Shown piece after piece: positions 34,797 through 43,348 of a DNA stretch of 64,000 bases. The translations under genes and the position numbers were made by a program. Below the pieces are notes generated by a model. It worked only from the letters and a program-made list of their open reading frames with translations, was not told where the DNA came from and searched no databases. Source of the DNA: GCA-002727735 sp038134525 (GTDB lineage Bacteria > Bacteroidota > Bacteroidia > Flavobacteriales_D > Parvicellaceae); contig JAYPVI010000001.1 of NCBI GenBank assembly GCA_038134525.1, positions 62,001-126,000 on the forward strand, given 5' to 3'. Every line of letters begins with the position of its first letter. Position 1 is the first letter of the stretch.

Positions 34797-35478
34797 CATT
34801 TTGTTTTTGTCTTTTTAATCCTAACTGATATCCAATCATTACAAGTAAAAGCATAAGTAATGCATAAAATACATCTTCAATTGGAATAGTTCCTAATCTA
34901 ATGGAAAGGTTTTCATTATTATTATACCATACTACTTGATTCTCAATTATAGAACCAGTTAGTACACCATTCACCATAAAAAAGGGTATTTGCAGAATTA
35001 AAAACGTTTTGAAGAAAATCCGCATGTTTACAAAATAAGGAGCTATAAAAATAACTATGGAAAGTAAAATAAAGGTTGTTAAAGTATACATTTTATTATA
35101 GTGAATTAAACCAAAAACAAGAAAAATAATACTAACAACTAAACTCCATTTTTTTGACTCAAAGTCTGCTTTATTTTTTGAAAGAGTGAATACAACATGG
35201 TATGTAAAAATACAGCTAAATGGAATACATAAAAAGAAAAGGCATTCTTCTATTGGCAGATTATAGAATGAGAATCCCATTAAGTAATTGCTATTGAACC
35301 CCCAAACACCAATTTTAGTAAAATATACATCCCAAAGCATAAAAAGTGGAAACATGAAAAAAAAACCCAAAATAAAACTCCTAAAATGATGATGGAAGTT
35401 TAATCTTTTGTGAAATGAAAAAATAATAGGTATAAAGATAGCTGATAGATTTATTATCAGGTACAAATAATTTTCCAT
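34786..35478 (-). CDS. crtY: Lycopene cyclase, fused CrtYcd type
   Basis: This membrane enzyme closes the ends of lycopene to beta-ionone rings, giving beta-carotene. In 230 residues it contains two homologous halves, each with several membrane segments. The motif NLPIEECLFFLCIPF lies in the first half and IPIEDVFYALLML in the second; the P-x-E-E/D signature marks the heterodimer-type (CrtYc/CrtYd) cyclases, here fused in one chain. It is the last gene of the crt operon, three bases after crtZ. Confidence 0.88.
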   Translation of the reverse strand: MENYLYLIINLSAIFIPIIFSFHKRLNFHHHFRSFILGFFFMFPLFMLWDVYFTKIGVWGFNSNYLMGFSFYNLPIEECLFFLCIPFSCIFTYHVVFTLSKNKADFESKKWSLVVSIIFLVFGLIHYNKMYTLTTFILLSIVIFIAPYFVNMRIFFKTFLILQIPFFMVNGVLTGSIIENQVVWYNNNENLSIRLGTIPIEDVFYALLMLLLVMIGYQLGLKRQKQNAIS

Positions 35479-35481
35479 GCT

Positions 35482-35937
35482 TTATTTATACAATTTGAAA
35501 TATTTGTAAGGTACTAATAACATTCCAAAACATTCACCATGGTATTTTGTAAGCTTCTTGTGGTGTACTTTATGACCTCTTCTTATCCCTAATAAGTACT
35601 TATTTTTGGTGTTTTTCAATATTTTAATTCTTTGGTGAATAAATAAATCATGAACAAAAAAATATGCTGCTCCGTATACTGTAATTCCTAACCCAATCCA
35701 AAACGGAAAAAAAGTAATACCAATGTGAATTCCGTACATCATAAATAAAGAGCCAGGAATAGCAAAAATTAGAAAAAAAAAGTCATTTTTTTCAAAGATC
35801 CCCTTGTTGTCTCTTGTATGATGATCTTTATGAAAGTACCACAAAAATCCGTGCATTACATACTTGTGGGTAAACCACGCCACAAATTCCATCAAAAAAA
35901 ATACAGCAATAAATATTAGTATATTAATTAGATCCAA
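35482..35937 (-). CDS. crtZ: Beta-carotene 3-hydroxylase
   Basis: CrtZ is a non-haem di-iron membrane hydroxylase that turns beta-carotene into zeaxanthin. All four histidine clusters are visible: HKYVMHG, HKDHH, HDLFIHQR and HKVHHK, spread over 151 residues with the expected membrane segments. No ketolase gene (crtW) occurs in the operon, so zeaxanthin is the predicted end product. It overlaps crtB by 10 bases. Confidence 0.94.
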   Translation of the reverse strand: MDLINILIFIAVFFLMEFVAWFTHKYVMHGFLWYFHKDHHTRDNKGIFEKNDFFFLIFAIPGSLFMMYGIHIGITFFPFWIGLGITVYGAAYFFVHDLFIHQRIKILKNTKNKYLLGIRRGHKVHHKKLTKYHGECFGMLLVPYKYFKLYK

Positions 35938-36764
35938 TTCAGTTGGTTTCTAAAGTAAGATTTAAACGTAATATACATTTTTTTTGAGTTAGCTACCCTA
36001 ATCCTTTCATGCATTAATCTTTCTGAAGGAACACTTTTGATCTTTTTAAACAAAGATAAATAATACCTGTACGCCACATAAACACCTAATTTAGATGAAG
36101 AAGGTAATTTCTTAATTCCTTTTAAAGCAAAATGAAAATCCTCTGCAATATCAGCTTCAATTTTAAGCTTTTCAATTCGTGTGAAATTGGTAAGGTTTAC
36201 ACCTGGGAAATAACTTCTTCCTAAATCTTGATAGTCTGCTTTGACATCTCTTAAAAAATTAACTTTTTGAAAAGCAGCTCCAAGTCTTCTTGCTGAATCT
36301 TCTAATTCATCATAAAGGGATTTATCTCCATTGACAAACACCATCAAACACATTAATCCTACAACTTCTGCAGAACCCACAATGTAATCATCATATTCTA
36401 AACTCGAATAAGACATTTCGTATAAATCTTTCTCCATACTTTCTAAAAATTTCTCAATTAGAGAACGATCAATGTTGTATTCGTTAACCACCTTTTGAAA
36501 TGAGTGTAAGACAGGATTTATGCTTATGCCACGATCTAACGCTTTGTATGTATCATACTTAAATTCATCTAAAATTTCTCTTTTTGGAAAATCATGAAAC
36601 GTATCAACAATTTCATCAGCAAGTCTAACAAAACCATAAATAGCATATATGGCATTGTGAATTGACTTGTCTAGCAAGCTTATCCCAAAAGAAAAACTGG
36701 TGCTATATGTTCTAGTAATATTTTTACTTGTATTATTTGAAATGGTGTGGTAAAGTTCTATCAT
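35928..36764 (-). CDS. crtB: Phytoene synthase
   Basis: CrtB condenses two geranylgeranyl diphosphates into phytoene. Both metal-binding Asp-rich motifs are present in the 278-residue protein: LADEIVDTF near residue 48 and RDVKADYQDLGRSYFP near residue 180. The squalene/phytoene synthase pattern RRLGAAFQKVNFLRD lies just before the latter. The gene overlaps crtI by four bases. Confidence 0.95.
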   Translation of the reverse strand: MIELYHTISNNTSKNITRTYSTSFSFGISLLDKSIHNAIYAIYGFVRLADEIVDTFHDFPKREILDEFKYDTYKALDRGISINPVLHSFQKVVNEYNIDRSLIEKFLESMEKDLYEMSYSSLEYDDYIVGSAEVVGLMCLMVFVNGDKSLYDELEDSARRLGAAFQKVNFLRDVKADYQDLGRSYFPGVNLTNFTRIEKLKIEADIAEDFHFALKGIKKLPSSSKLGVYVAYRYYLSLFKKIKSVPSERLMHERIRVANSKKMYITFKSYFRNQLNWI

Positions 36765-38239
36765 GATGCTTTTTTTAAATGTTTATCCATCTCTATTGCC
36801 ACTATTTGTCCAGAAATAATGGATGGTGGCACACCGGGTCCAGGTACAGTTAATTGTCCAGTATAAAATAAATTATCTACTTTTTTGTTTTTGATTCTTG
36901 GTTTAAGAATTGCTGTTTGGCGTAACGTATTTGCCAAGCCATATGCGTTCCCCTTGAAGGCGTTATAATCTTTTTCAAAGTCACTCACACAATAGGATCT
37001 TTTAACTATGATGTTTTTTGCAATATCATTTCCTGTCAAATTTTTTATTCGATTTAAAATTATTTGAAAATAATGATCTCTCATCTCATTGCTGTCTTCA
37101 AGTCCAGGCGCAAGAGGAATTAGAATCATTAAATTCTCCATACCCTTTGGTGCAATGGTATGATCAGTAATCGAAGCACAACTCATGTAAAACAAGGGGG
37201 ATTTAGGCCAACTTGGATTTTCATATATTTCTTTGGCATGTTCATCAAAATCTTCATCAAAAAACAATGTATGGTGATTTACGTTTTCTAATTTTTTGTT
37301 AACTCCTATATAAAATAGCAGGCTTGAAGGAGCCATTTCTCTTTTCTCCCAATATTTTTTTGAATAATTTCTTAAATTTTCAGGAAGTAATTTTTGTTCA
37401 ACATGATGGTAGTCAGCTCCAGCAACGATTGCGTCAAATAAATGAATAGTATTATTCACTCTTAGTCCGTTTGCCATCGTATTTTTAATAAGTACTTCTT
37501 GTACTTCACAATCAACTTTAATTTTAACTCCCTTTTCAATTGCTAGTGCAACTAGTCCTTGAATTACTTCATTAAATCCCCCTATAGGATAATATGTACC
37601 CTGATATAAACCCGTGTAATTCATTAACGAATAAAGTGCTGGCGTGTTTTGAGGAGTAGCTCCGAGAAAAAGAACTGGAAACTCCATTAATTGTATGAGT
37701 TTTGAATCTTTAAAATACTGCCTAACATAAGATCTAAAATTAGAAAAAATATTAAGATGAAAAAGACCCTTAATGACTTGTAAATTAATGAACTCAAACA
37801 GAGAATGAGATGGTTTATAAACTAAATCAGTCATTCCAATTTTGTATTTAATGGCTGCCTTTTTCATAAACTTTTTCAGCTTATCGCCACTTCCTGATTC
37901 TATACTTTCAAACTTATTAATTAATTCATCAAATGATGCTGGAACATCAATAATATCATTCTTGTCATAAATAATTGAGAATCCTGGGTCTAATTTTTTC
38001 AAGGAATAGTAATCAGTTGGTTTTTTCCCATGTCTTGCAAAAAATTTCTCAAACACATCGGGCATCCAATACCAACTTGGACCCATATCAAAAGTGAAAC
38101 CGTCTAACTCTAGTTTTCTAGCCCTACCACCGGCTTGGGTGTTTTTTTCAAAAATAGTTACGTCATAGCCAAGAGACGCCAGTTCAATAGCTGAAGTTAA
38201 TCCTGCAAATCCAGAGCCTATTACTGCAATTTTTTTCAA
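36761..38239 (-). CDS. crtI: Phytoene desaturase
   Basis: CrtI converts phytoene to lycopene. The 492-residue flavoprotein begins with the FAD-binding VIGSGFAGLTSAIELASLGY and GGRARKLELDGFTFDMGPSW, and ends with the carotenoid-desaturase signature LFYTGQLTVPGPGVPPSI. Length and motifs are normal for a bacterial-type desaturase. It overlaps the upstream MerR-type regulator gene by four bases, which implies translational coupling. Confidence 0.96.
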   Translation of the reverse strand: MKKIAVIGSGFAGLTSAIELASLGYDVTIFEKNTQAGGRARKLELDGFTFDMGPSWYWMPDVFEKFFARHGKKPTDYYSLKKLDPGFSIIYDKNDIIDVPASFDELINKFESIESGSGDKLKKFMKKAAIKYKIGMTDLVYKPSHSLFEFINLQVIKGLFHLNIFSNFRSYVRQYFKDSKLIQLMEFPVLFLGATPQNTPALYSLMNYTGLYQGTYYPIGGFNEVIQGLVALAIEKGVKIKVDCEVQEVLIKNTMANGLRVNNTIHLFDAIVAGADYHHVEQKLLPENLRNYSKKYWEKREMAPSSLLFYIGVNKKLENVNHHTLFFDEDFDEHAKEIYENPSWPKSPLFYMSCASITDHTIAPKGMENLMILIPLAPGLEDSNEMRDHYFQIILNRIKNLTGNDIAKNIIVKRSYCVSDFEKDYNAFKGNAYGLANTLRQTAILKPRIKNKKVDNLFYTGQLTVPGPGVPPSIISGQIVAIEMDKHLKKAS

Positions 38240-39114
38240 TTAAGAGATCTGTTTGTAAAAAATTTATCGAATTCTTGTAACGAATAAAACACCTTACCGT
38301 GAGTATTAACTAGTCTTAATAAATCAGGATTACCTCCAAAGTATAATTTGCAGTTTGACTTAGAATTGATGTCGTCACAAAACTGTTGCAGCACAGTTAC
38401 TTTTTGTCCTACAATAAATGTAGTGAAAAGTAAGTCAGGTTTGATTTTATCAATACACTGTAAAATACTATCAAAGGAAATGGTTTTACCAACATCAACT
38501 ACGTCATAACCGCTCTCTTTCAATATCATATTAGAATATAGAAGAGCAAAATCATGATCTTCCCATGGAGGTAAAAATAAAAAAGCTTTTTGCTTTATTC
38601 TAGGGCTAGGAGCTGCATTTTCAATCGCATGGTAGAACTTTTGTTTAATCATATTTGAAAGAAAATGTTCTTGCGCTGGAAATAATTCACCAGAGGACCA
38701 CAAAGCACCTATCCTTCTTAAAGTTGGAATAAACACGTTCTCATAAATAAAGGCTAAATTATATTTTTCTCTAAGTTGCTCATAAGTATTATTAAAAAGT
38801 GCCTGATCAAACTGTAAAGAACATAACACAAATGAGTTAATGTGGGATTCAAAACCCTCTGCTTTAGATGTTAGTTGGAGGACTCTTTCAGAAATTTCAT
38901 CATTACTTAATGATGCAACCTTGCTAATTTTCATTCCATTATTTATAAGAAATGAAACATTAAGGATTTTTTTTAGCTGTTCGTCATTATAAGCTCGAAT
39001 GTTTGTATCGGTTCTAAGAGGATTTACCAATTCGTACCGCTTTTCCCAAATCCTGATAGTATGGGACTTTATTCCAGAAAGTTTTTCTAAATCAGCAATA
39101 GAATAAGTCTGCAT
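38236..39114 (-). CDS. CarH-like MerR regulator with B12-binding light-sensor domain
   Basis: The 292-residue protein has an N-terminal MerR DNA-binding domain (YSIADLEKLSGIKSHTIRIW), a helical-bundle domain and a C-terminal cobalamin-binding Rossmann domain. The CarH signature Wx9EH is intact (Trp139, Glu149, His150). A candidate lower-ligand motif EDH stands 37 residues later (Glu185-Asp186-His187), followed by SGYDVVDVG. In CarH these residues hold adenosylcobalamin, whose photolysis releases the repressor from DNA. As the first gene of the crt operon it is likely to control pigment synthesis by light; this is inference from motifs and position. Confidence 0.88.
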   Translation of the reverse strand: MQTYSIADLEKLSGIKSHTIRIWEKRYELVNPLRTDTNIRAYNDEQLKKILNVSFLINNGMKISKVASLSNDEISERVLQLTSKAEGFESHINSFVLCSLQFDQALFNNTYEQLREKYNLAFIYENVFIPTLRRIGALWSSGELFPAQEHFLSNMIKQKFYHAIENAAPSPRIKQKAFLFLPPWEDHDFALLYSNMILKESGYDVVDVGKTISFDSILQCIDKIKPDLLFTTFIVGQKVTVLQQFCDDINSKSNCKLYFGGNPDLLRLVNTHGKVFYSLQEFDKFFTNRSLN

Positions 39115-39129
39115 TTGTTTAATTTTAAG

Positions 39130-39143
39130 CTAAATTAGTTAAA
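39130..39143 (-). promoter_or_regulatory. Candidate crt operon promoter with overlapping GTTAAA repeat
   Basis: The minus strand shows TAATTTAG at 39130-39137, one mismatch from TAnnTTTG, with a TTG at 39157-39159 separated by 19 bases, as in Bacteroidota promoters. A GTTAAA word (plus strand, 39138-39143) touches it; two more lie at 39161-39166 and 39191-39196. They may be recognition sites for the regulator encoded downstream. Confidence 0.35.
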
Positions 39144-39181
39144 CATTTTTCATTTTCCAAGTTAAAACATGAATTTTTGTT

Positions 39182-39189
39182 TAGTTTTG
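39182..39189 (+). promoter_or_regulatory. Candidate -7 element of the TonB receptor gene
   Basis: TAGTTTTG matches TAnnTTTG exactly and lies 20 bases upstream of the ATG at 39210, allowing a short leader. No good -33 element is seen at the expected distance. Confidence 0.4.
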
Positions 39190-39209
39190 CGTTAAAAAAT
39201 GTGAACAAA

Positions 39210-41639
39210 ATGAGGCTTTTATTAACATCATTTTTTTTTAATTGGTGCTTTTTTTCAATAAATGCACAGAATGGTGTTATTAAAGGATCTGTTACTGACG
39301 CTACAAACAATGAAACAATCCCTTTCGCAAATGTATTTATTGAACAAACAAAAAGTGGAGTAGCTACAGATTTAGATGGTAATTATGTCATAACAAAACT
39401 TAAACCTGGTATTTACACCATTACCTACTCATTTGTTGGGTATAATACTAAATCGATTGCTGAGGTAATTGTTAATCCTAATAAACCTACTGTACTTGAC
39501 GTTCAACTGATTTCTTCTTCGACCTCACTAGAGGAAGTAGAAATTAAAGCATCTCCATTTCAAAAAAGTTTTGAAAGCCCCGTTAGTAAAAGAAGCATTA
39601 ACGCCACAGAAATATATAGAAATCCTGGAGGAAATAGAGACATATCTAGAGTTATCCAATCTCTGCCGGGTGTTTCTTCATCAGCCTCTTTCAGAAACGA
39701 TATCGTAATAAGAGGTGGGGCGCCTAATGAGAATAGGTTCTACTTAGATGGTATAGAAGTACCAAACATTAATCATTTTGCCACTCAAGGTTCTTCAGGA
39801 GGACCTGTTGGAATGATTAATGTCAACTTTATAAGAGAAGTTGATTTATACACAGGAGCATTTCCATCAAATCGAGGAAATACGCTTAGCTCTGTAATGG
39901 AATTTAAACAGATCGATGGAAACACAGATAGAATTGCTTCTACATTTACGGTGGGTTCGAGTGATTTTGGCATTACCTTAGATGGACCTATAAATGACAA
40001 AACCACTTTTGTTTTCTCTGCAAGAAGATCCTATCTTCAGTTTCTATTCCAAGCCATTGGACTTCCCTTTTTACCAACCTACAACGACTTTCAATTTAAG
40101 ACAAAAACTAAAATAAATGACAAAAATCAAATTACAGTTATTGGTTTGGGTGCAATAGATGATTTTGTTTTAAATACAGGAATAAATGACAACATTCTAG
40201 CCAAAGAAAACTTGACGTTTGAAGATTCATTAACTTTAGAAAGAAATAATTACATTCTTGGTTATTTACCCATATCTACACAATGGAATTACGCGACTGG
40301 AATAAATTGGACAAGATTTAAAGAAAATAGTTTTCAAAATTTTATTATCTCCAGAAATCATCTAAACAATAGATCTTTTAAATACTATAATAACGATGAA
40401 AACAATCCTGAAGGTAAGATTCAAGATTACATTTCACAAGAGATTGAAAATAAATTTAGGTTTGAAAATACCTATCGAAAAAATGGATGGAAGCTTAATT
40501 TAGGAACTGGAATTGAACATGCTACCTACACAAATTCAACTTATCAGAGAATAGTCATTCAGAATCAACTGGACACCTTGAATTTCTCATCTGAACTCAA
40601 TATCGTCAAAACCGCTTTGTTTGGTCAATTGAGTAAACAATTTTTAAACGAGAAATTAATTTTATCAGTAGGCTTGAGAACAGATCAAAACAATTATTCC
40701 AAATCCATGAATAATCCACTTGAGCAAATTTCTCCAATATTGAGTATTTCGTACGCTGTCAATGAAAAGAGCAGTATTAATTTTAACACGGGTCGTTATT
40801 TTCAACTACCAGCTTACACTGTAATGGGCTACAGAAATAACAACAATGAACTAGTAAATAAGGATAATAACCTGAAATACATAAATAATAATCACCTCGT
40901 CCTTGGACTAGAACATAACCCTGGAACTTACAGCAAAATTACGCTTGAAGGATTTTACAAAAAGTATAATAATTATCCTTTTTTATTAAGAGATAGTATT
41001 TGTTTGGCTAATCTTGGTGGTGATTTCGGAGTTATTGGAAATGAGCCTGTAACAAGCTCTTCTGAAGGCAGGACATATGGGTTAGAATTTTTAGCACAAA
41101 AAAAACTCAATAAACGATTTTATGGAATTTTAGCATATACATGGGTAAGGAGTGAATTTCAAGATAAGAACTACGAATTCAAACCATCTGCATGGGACAA
41201 CCAACATGTTATTTCACTTACAGGTGGAGTAAAATTAAATAATGATTGGGAGATTGGTATTCGTTTTAGATACTCTGGAGGACCACCTTACACTCCATAC
41301 GACACTTTAAATTCATCATTGAAATATATATGGGACATTAATTCATTCGGGCTGTTTGATTACGACCGATTGAATGGGGAAAGATTGAAAGCAAACCATG
41401 GTTTAGATTTGAGAATAGATAAAAAATGGTACTGGAACAAAGTAGCTCTAAATGTTTACATTGATATTCAAAATTTATACAATTACCAGGGAGAAACACC
41501 ACCAAGTTTAATAGCAGTTATTGATAATAACGGAAATATATTAGATGATCCAAATGATCCGAATCGTTATCAACTAAAGACAATTTCAAACACTGCGGGA
41601 ACAATACTACCTTCAATAGGATTGCAATTTGAATTTTGA
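39210..41639 (+). CDS. TonB-dependent receptor with carboxypeptidase-like N-terminal domain
   Basis: This is an outer-membrane active transporter of about 809 residues. It has a signal peptide (LLLTSFFFNWCFFSINAQ), then a carboxypeptidase D-like regulatory domain (GVIKGSVTDATNNETIPFAN through GIYTITYSFVGY), a plug (NPGGNRDISRVIQSLPGVSS, IVIRGGAPNENRFYLDGIEV) and a barrel ending in Phe (LQFEF). I choose the ATG at 39210 because the signal peptide begins there; the TTG at 39177 would precede it. No SusD partner gene is present, so it may import a siderophore, cobalamin or another small ligand rather than glycans. Its divergence from a B12-binding regulator makes cobalamin conceivable, but this is only a guess. 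Confidence 0.9.
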   Translation: MRLLLTSFFFNWCFFSINAQNGVIKGSVTDATNNETIPFANVFIEQTKSGVATDLDGNYVITKLKPGIYTITYSFVGYNTKSIAEVIVNPNKPTVLDVQLISSSTSLEEVEIKASPFQKSFESPVSKRSINATEIYRNPGGNRDISRVIQSLPGVSSSASFRNDIVIRGGAPNENRFYLDGIEVPNINHFATQGSSGGPVGMINVNFIREVDLYTGAFPSNRGNTLSSVMEFKQIDGNTDRIASTFTVGSSDFGITLDGPINDKTTFVFSARRSYLQFLFQAIGLPFLPTYNDFQFKTKTKINDKNQITVIGLGAIDDFVLNTGINDNILAKENLTFEDSLTLERNNYILGYLPISTQWNYATGINWTRFKENSFQNFIISRNHLNNRSFKYYNNDENNPEGKIQDYISQEIENKFRFENTYRKNGWKLNLGTGIEHATYTNSTYQRIVIQNQLDTLNFSSELNIVKTALFGQLSKQFLNEKLILSVGLRTDQNNYSKSMNNPLEQISPILSISYAVNEKSSINFNTGRYFQLPAYTVMGYRNNNNELVNKDNNLKYINNNHLVLGLEHNPGTYSKITLEGFYKKYNNYPFLLRDSICLANLGGDFGVIGNEPVTSSSEGRTYGLEFLAQKKLNKRFYGILAYTWVRSEFQDKNYEFKPSAWDNQHVISLTGGVKLNNDWEIGIRFRYSGGPPYTPYDTLNSSLKYIWDINSFGLFDYDRLNGERLKANHGLDLRIDKKWYWNKVALNVYIDIQNLYNYQGETPPSLIAVIDNNGNILDDPNDPNRYQLKTISNTAGTILPSIGLQFEF

Positions 41640-41876
41640 TTAGTATTGAAGAGCCTCAACACCTGTAATTTCAGGAATAAGAATTTTTAAATTCTCTTCT
41701 AAACCAGCCTTAATTGTTACGGAATTCACTGAGCAACTTTTACAAGCTCCCAATAACTTTATGATGACTTTATTTTCAGATGTAATTTCCACTAATTCCA
41801 TATCACCTCCATCGTTATGTAAATATGGACGTAAATCATCTATGGCTTTTAACACTATTTTTTCTTTATTATCCAT
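41640..41876 (-). CDS. NifU-like C-terminal (Nfu) domain protein
   Basis: The 78-residue protein is a lone Nfu domain, an iron-sulfur cluster carrier. The core IDDLRPYLHNDGGDMELVEI and the cluster-binding LLGACKSCSVNSVTIK (CxxC) are typical. I start at the ATG at 41876, which gives the normal family N-terminus and overlaps the end of the mrp gene by eight bases; the frame is open a further 13 codons. Coupling to Mrp suggests the two cooperate in Fe-S transfer. Confidence 0.9.
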   Translation of the reverse strand: MDNKEKIVLKAIDDLRPYLHNDGGDMELVEITSENKVIIKLLGACKSCSVNSVTIKAGLEENLKILIPEITGVEALQY

Positions 41877-42987
41877 TCGTAGAACATTTTGGTTCTCCGT
41901 ATTCAACCGGTACAACTTTAGTCACCTCGAGATTTCTATTTCTGTCCTCAACTGATATTAATAAATTTTCACAAGCTATACTGTAAAATTTTTCTACGTA
42001 GGTTTCCTGCTGTAAAACAGCTGGACGACCTACATCAGCGCTCTCTCTGATACTTTGCACAAGAGGGATCTCGCCTAATAAATTTAAATTTAATGATTTA
42101 GCTAAGTCTTTTCCTCCATGCTGTCCAAAAATAAAATACTTTTCGTCTGTACGATGTTTAGGAGAAAACCAGGACATATTTTCTATTAAACCCAAGACAG
42201 GAACATTAATATTGTCCATTTTGAACATAGCAATGGCTTTTTTAGCATCAGCTAGAGCAACTGGTTGAGGGGTAGTCACTACTACAACTCCAGTTAGTGG
42301 TAAATTTTGGACTATTGACAAATGAACATCACCAGTGCCAGGAGGTGTATCTATTATTAAATAGTCTAAATTACCCCAATCTGCGTCAAAAATGAGTTGT
42401 CGTAATGCCTTAACAGCCATTGGTCCTCTCCAAACAACCGCTTGATCAAGTTCTGCAAAAAAACCTATAGACAACAATTTTACATTGTAATTCTCAGCTG
42501 GAACAATAAGTTGCTTTTTATTAACAACTCTAGAAAGTGGCTTGTAGTGTTGTACATCAAACATCATGGGTAAAGAAGGACCATATATATCGGCATCAAC
42601 AATTCCAACCTTCTTTCCCTTTTTAGCAAGCCCTGTGGCTAAATTTGCAGCTATTGTAGATTTCCCAACACCACCCTTTCCAGAAACCACTGCAACAATA
42701 TTTTTTATATTTGGAAGGATTTGTTGTGAAGCTTCTACTTTCTTCATAGCTACCACTTCTACTTCTACCTCTATTTCATTTCCTAGTGATCTTTCAATGG
42801 CAAATTGACAGGCCTCTTTCATTCTCTTACGAGCATGCATGGCTGCATTTTTAGTTTCGACACGTAATGAAAGAGATTTATCGGATATAGAATTGATGGT
42901 AACTAAATCGAGCTCAATGATGTCTTTCCCTAAGTCTGGCTCAATAACTTTTCTTAATGCATTAAATACATCCTCTTCTTTTATCAT
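41869..42987 (-). CDS. mrp: Mrp/ApbC-type P-loop ATPase for Fe-S cluster transfer
   Basis: The 372-residue protein has an N-terminal MIP18-like domain (about residues 1-85) and a ParA-like ATPase domain with VVSGKGGVGKSTIAANLA, VDADIYGPSLPMMF, YLIIDTPPGTGDVHL and IENMSWF. Such proteins bind and pass on Fe-S clusters. The canonical C-terminal CxxC is not visible: IENMSWFSPKH has no cysteine where many homologues have CP-x-C, and the tail has a single Cys (EPKCS). The cluster may instead depend on the neighbouring Nfu protein; that is inference. Confidence 0.93.
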   Translation of the reverse strand: MIKEEDVFNALRKVIEPDLGKDIIELDLVTINSISDKSLSLRVETKNAAMHARKRMKEACQFAIERSLGNEIEVEVEVVAMKKVEASQQILPNIKNIVAVVSGKGGVGKSTIAANLATGLAKKGKKVGIVDADIYGPSLPMMFDVQHYKPLSRVVNKKQLIVPAENYNVKLLSIGFFAELDQAVVWRGPMAVKALRQLIFDADWGNLDYLIIDTPPGTGDVHLSIVQNLPLTGVVVVTTPQPVALADAKKAIAMFKMDNINVPVLGLIENMSWFSPKHRTDEKYFIFGQHGGKDLAKSLNLNLLGEIPLVQSIRESADVGRPAVLQQETYVEKFYSIACENLLISVEDRNRNLEVTKVVPVEYGEPKCSTNG

Positions 42988-43018
42988 GTTGCAAAAATAG
43001 GTAGAAAAACAACTTAAT

Positions 43019-43348
43019 TTAAATTGTTAACTCTTTATTAGGGTCCCAAAAGTGAGTATTAAAGTCAACAATTTGATCATTTACAACTTTTACACCTTCT
43101 TTTTCCAATTCACTTTGCATAAAAAGCGGATCTTTAAAGTGGTATTTTCCTGTAAGAATTCCTTGTCTATTTACAACTCTATGAGCGGGTAAAGTGGTAT
43201 CCAATACTTGTTTGTTTAATACCCATCCAACTGTTCTAGAGCTTCTTGATGAACCTAGATACATTGCTATAGAACCGTAAGTAGTCACCTTCCCCTTAGG
43301 AATTAATCTAACTACATCCACTACATCTTCAAAGAAATTGGATTGCAT
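43019..43348 (-). CDS. Alkyltransferase-like (ATL) DNA-binding protein, Cys replaced by Ala
   Basis: The 109-residue protein matches the DNA-binding domain of O6-alkylguanine-DNA alkyltransferase: VVRLIPKGKVTTYGSIAMYL, then RTVGWVLNKQ and PAHRVVNRQGIL. The active-site PCHR motif reads PAHR (Ala55 for Cys), so it cannot accept alkyl groups. ATL proteins bind O6-alkylguanine and hand it to nucleotide excision repair. The start at 43348 overlaps the stop of the upstream gene by one base. Confidence 0.9.
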   Translation of the reverse strand: MQSNFFEDVVDVVRLIPKGKVTTYGSIAMYLGSSRSSRTVGWVLNKQVLDTTLPAHRVVNRQGILTGKYHFKDPLFMQSELEKEGVKVVNDQIVDFNTHFWDPNKELTI

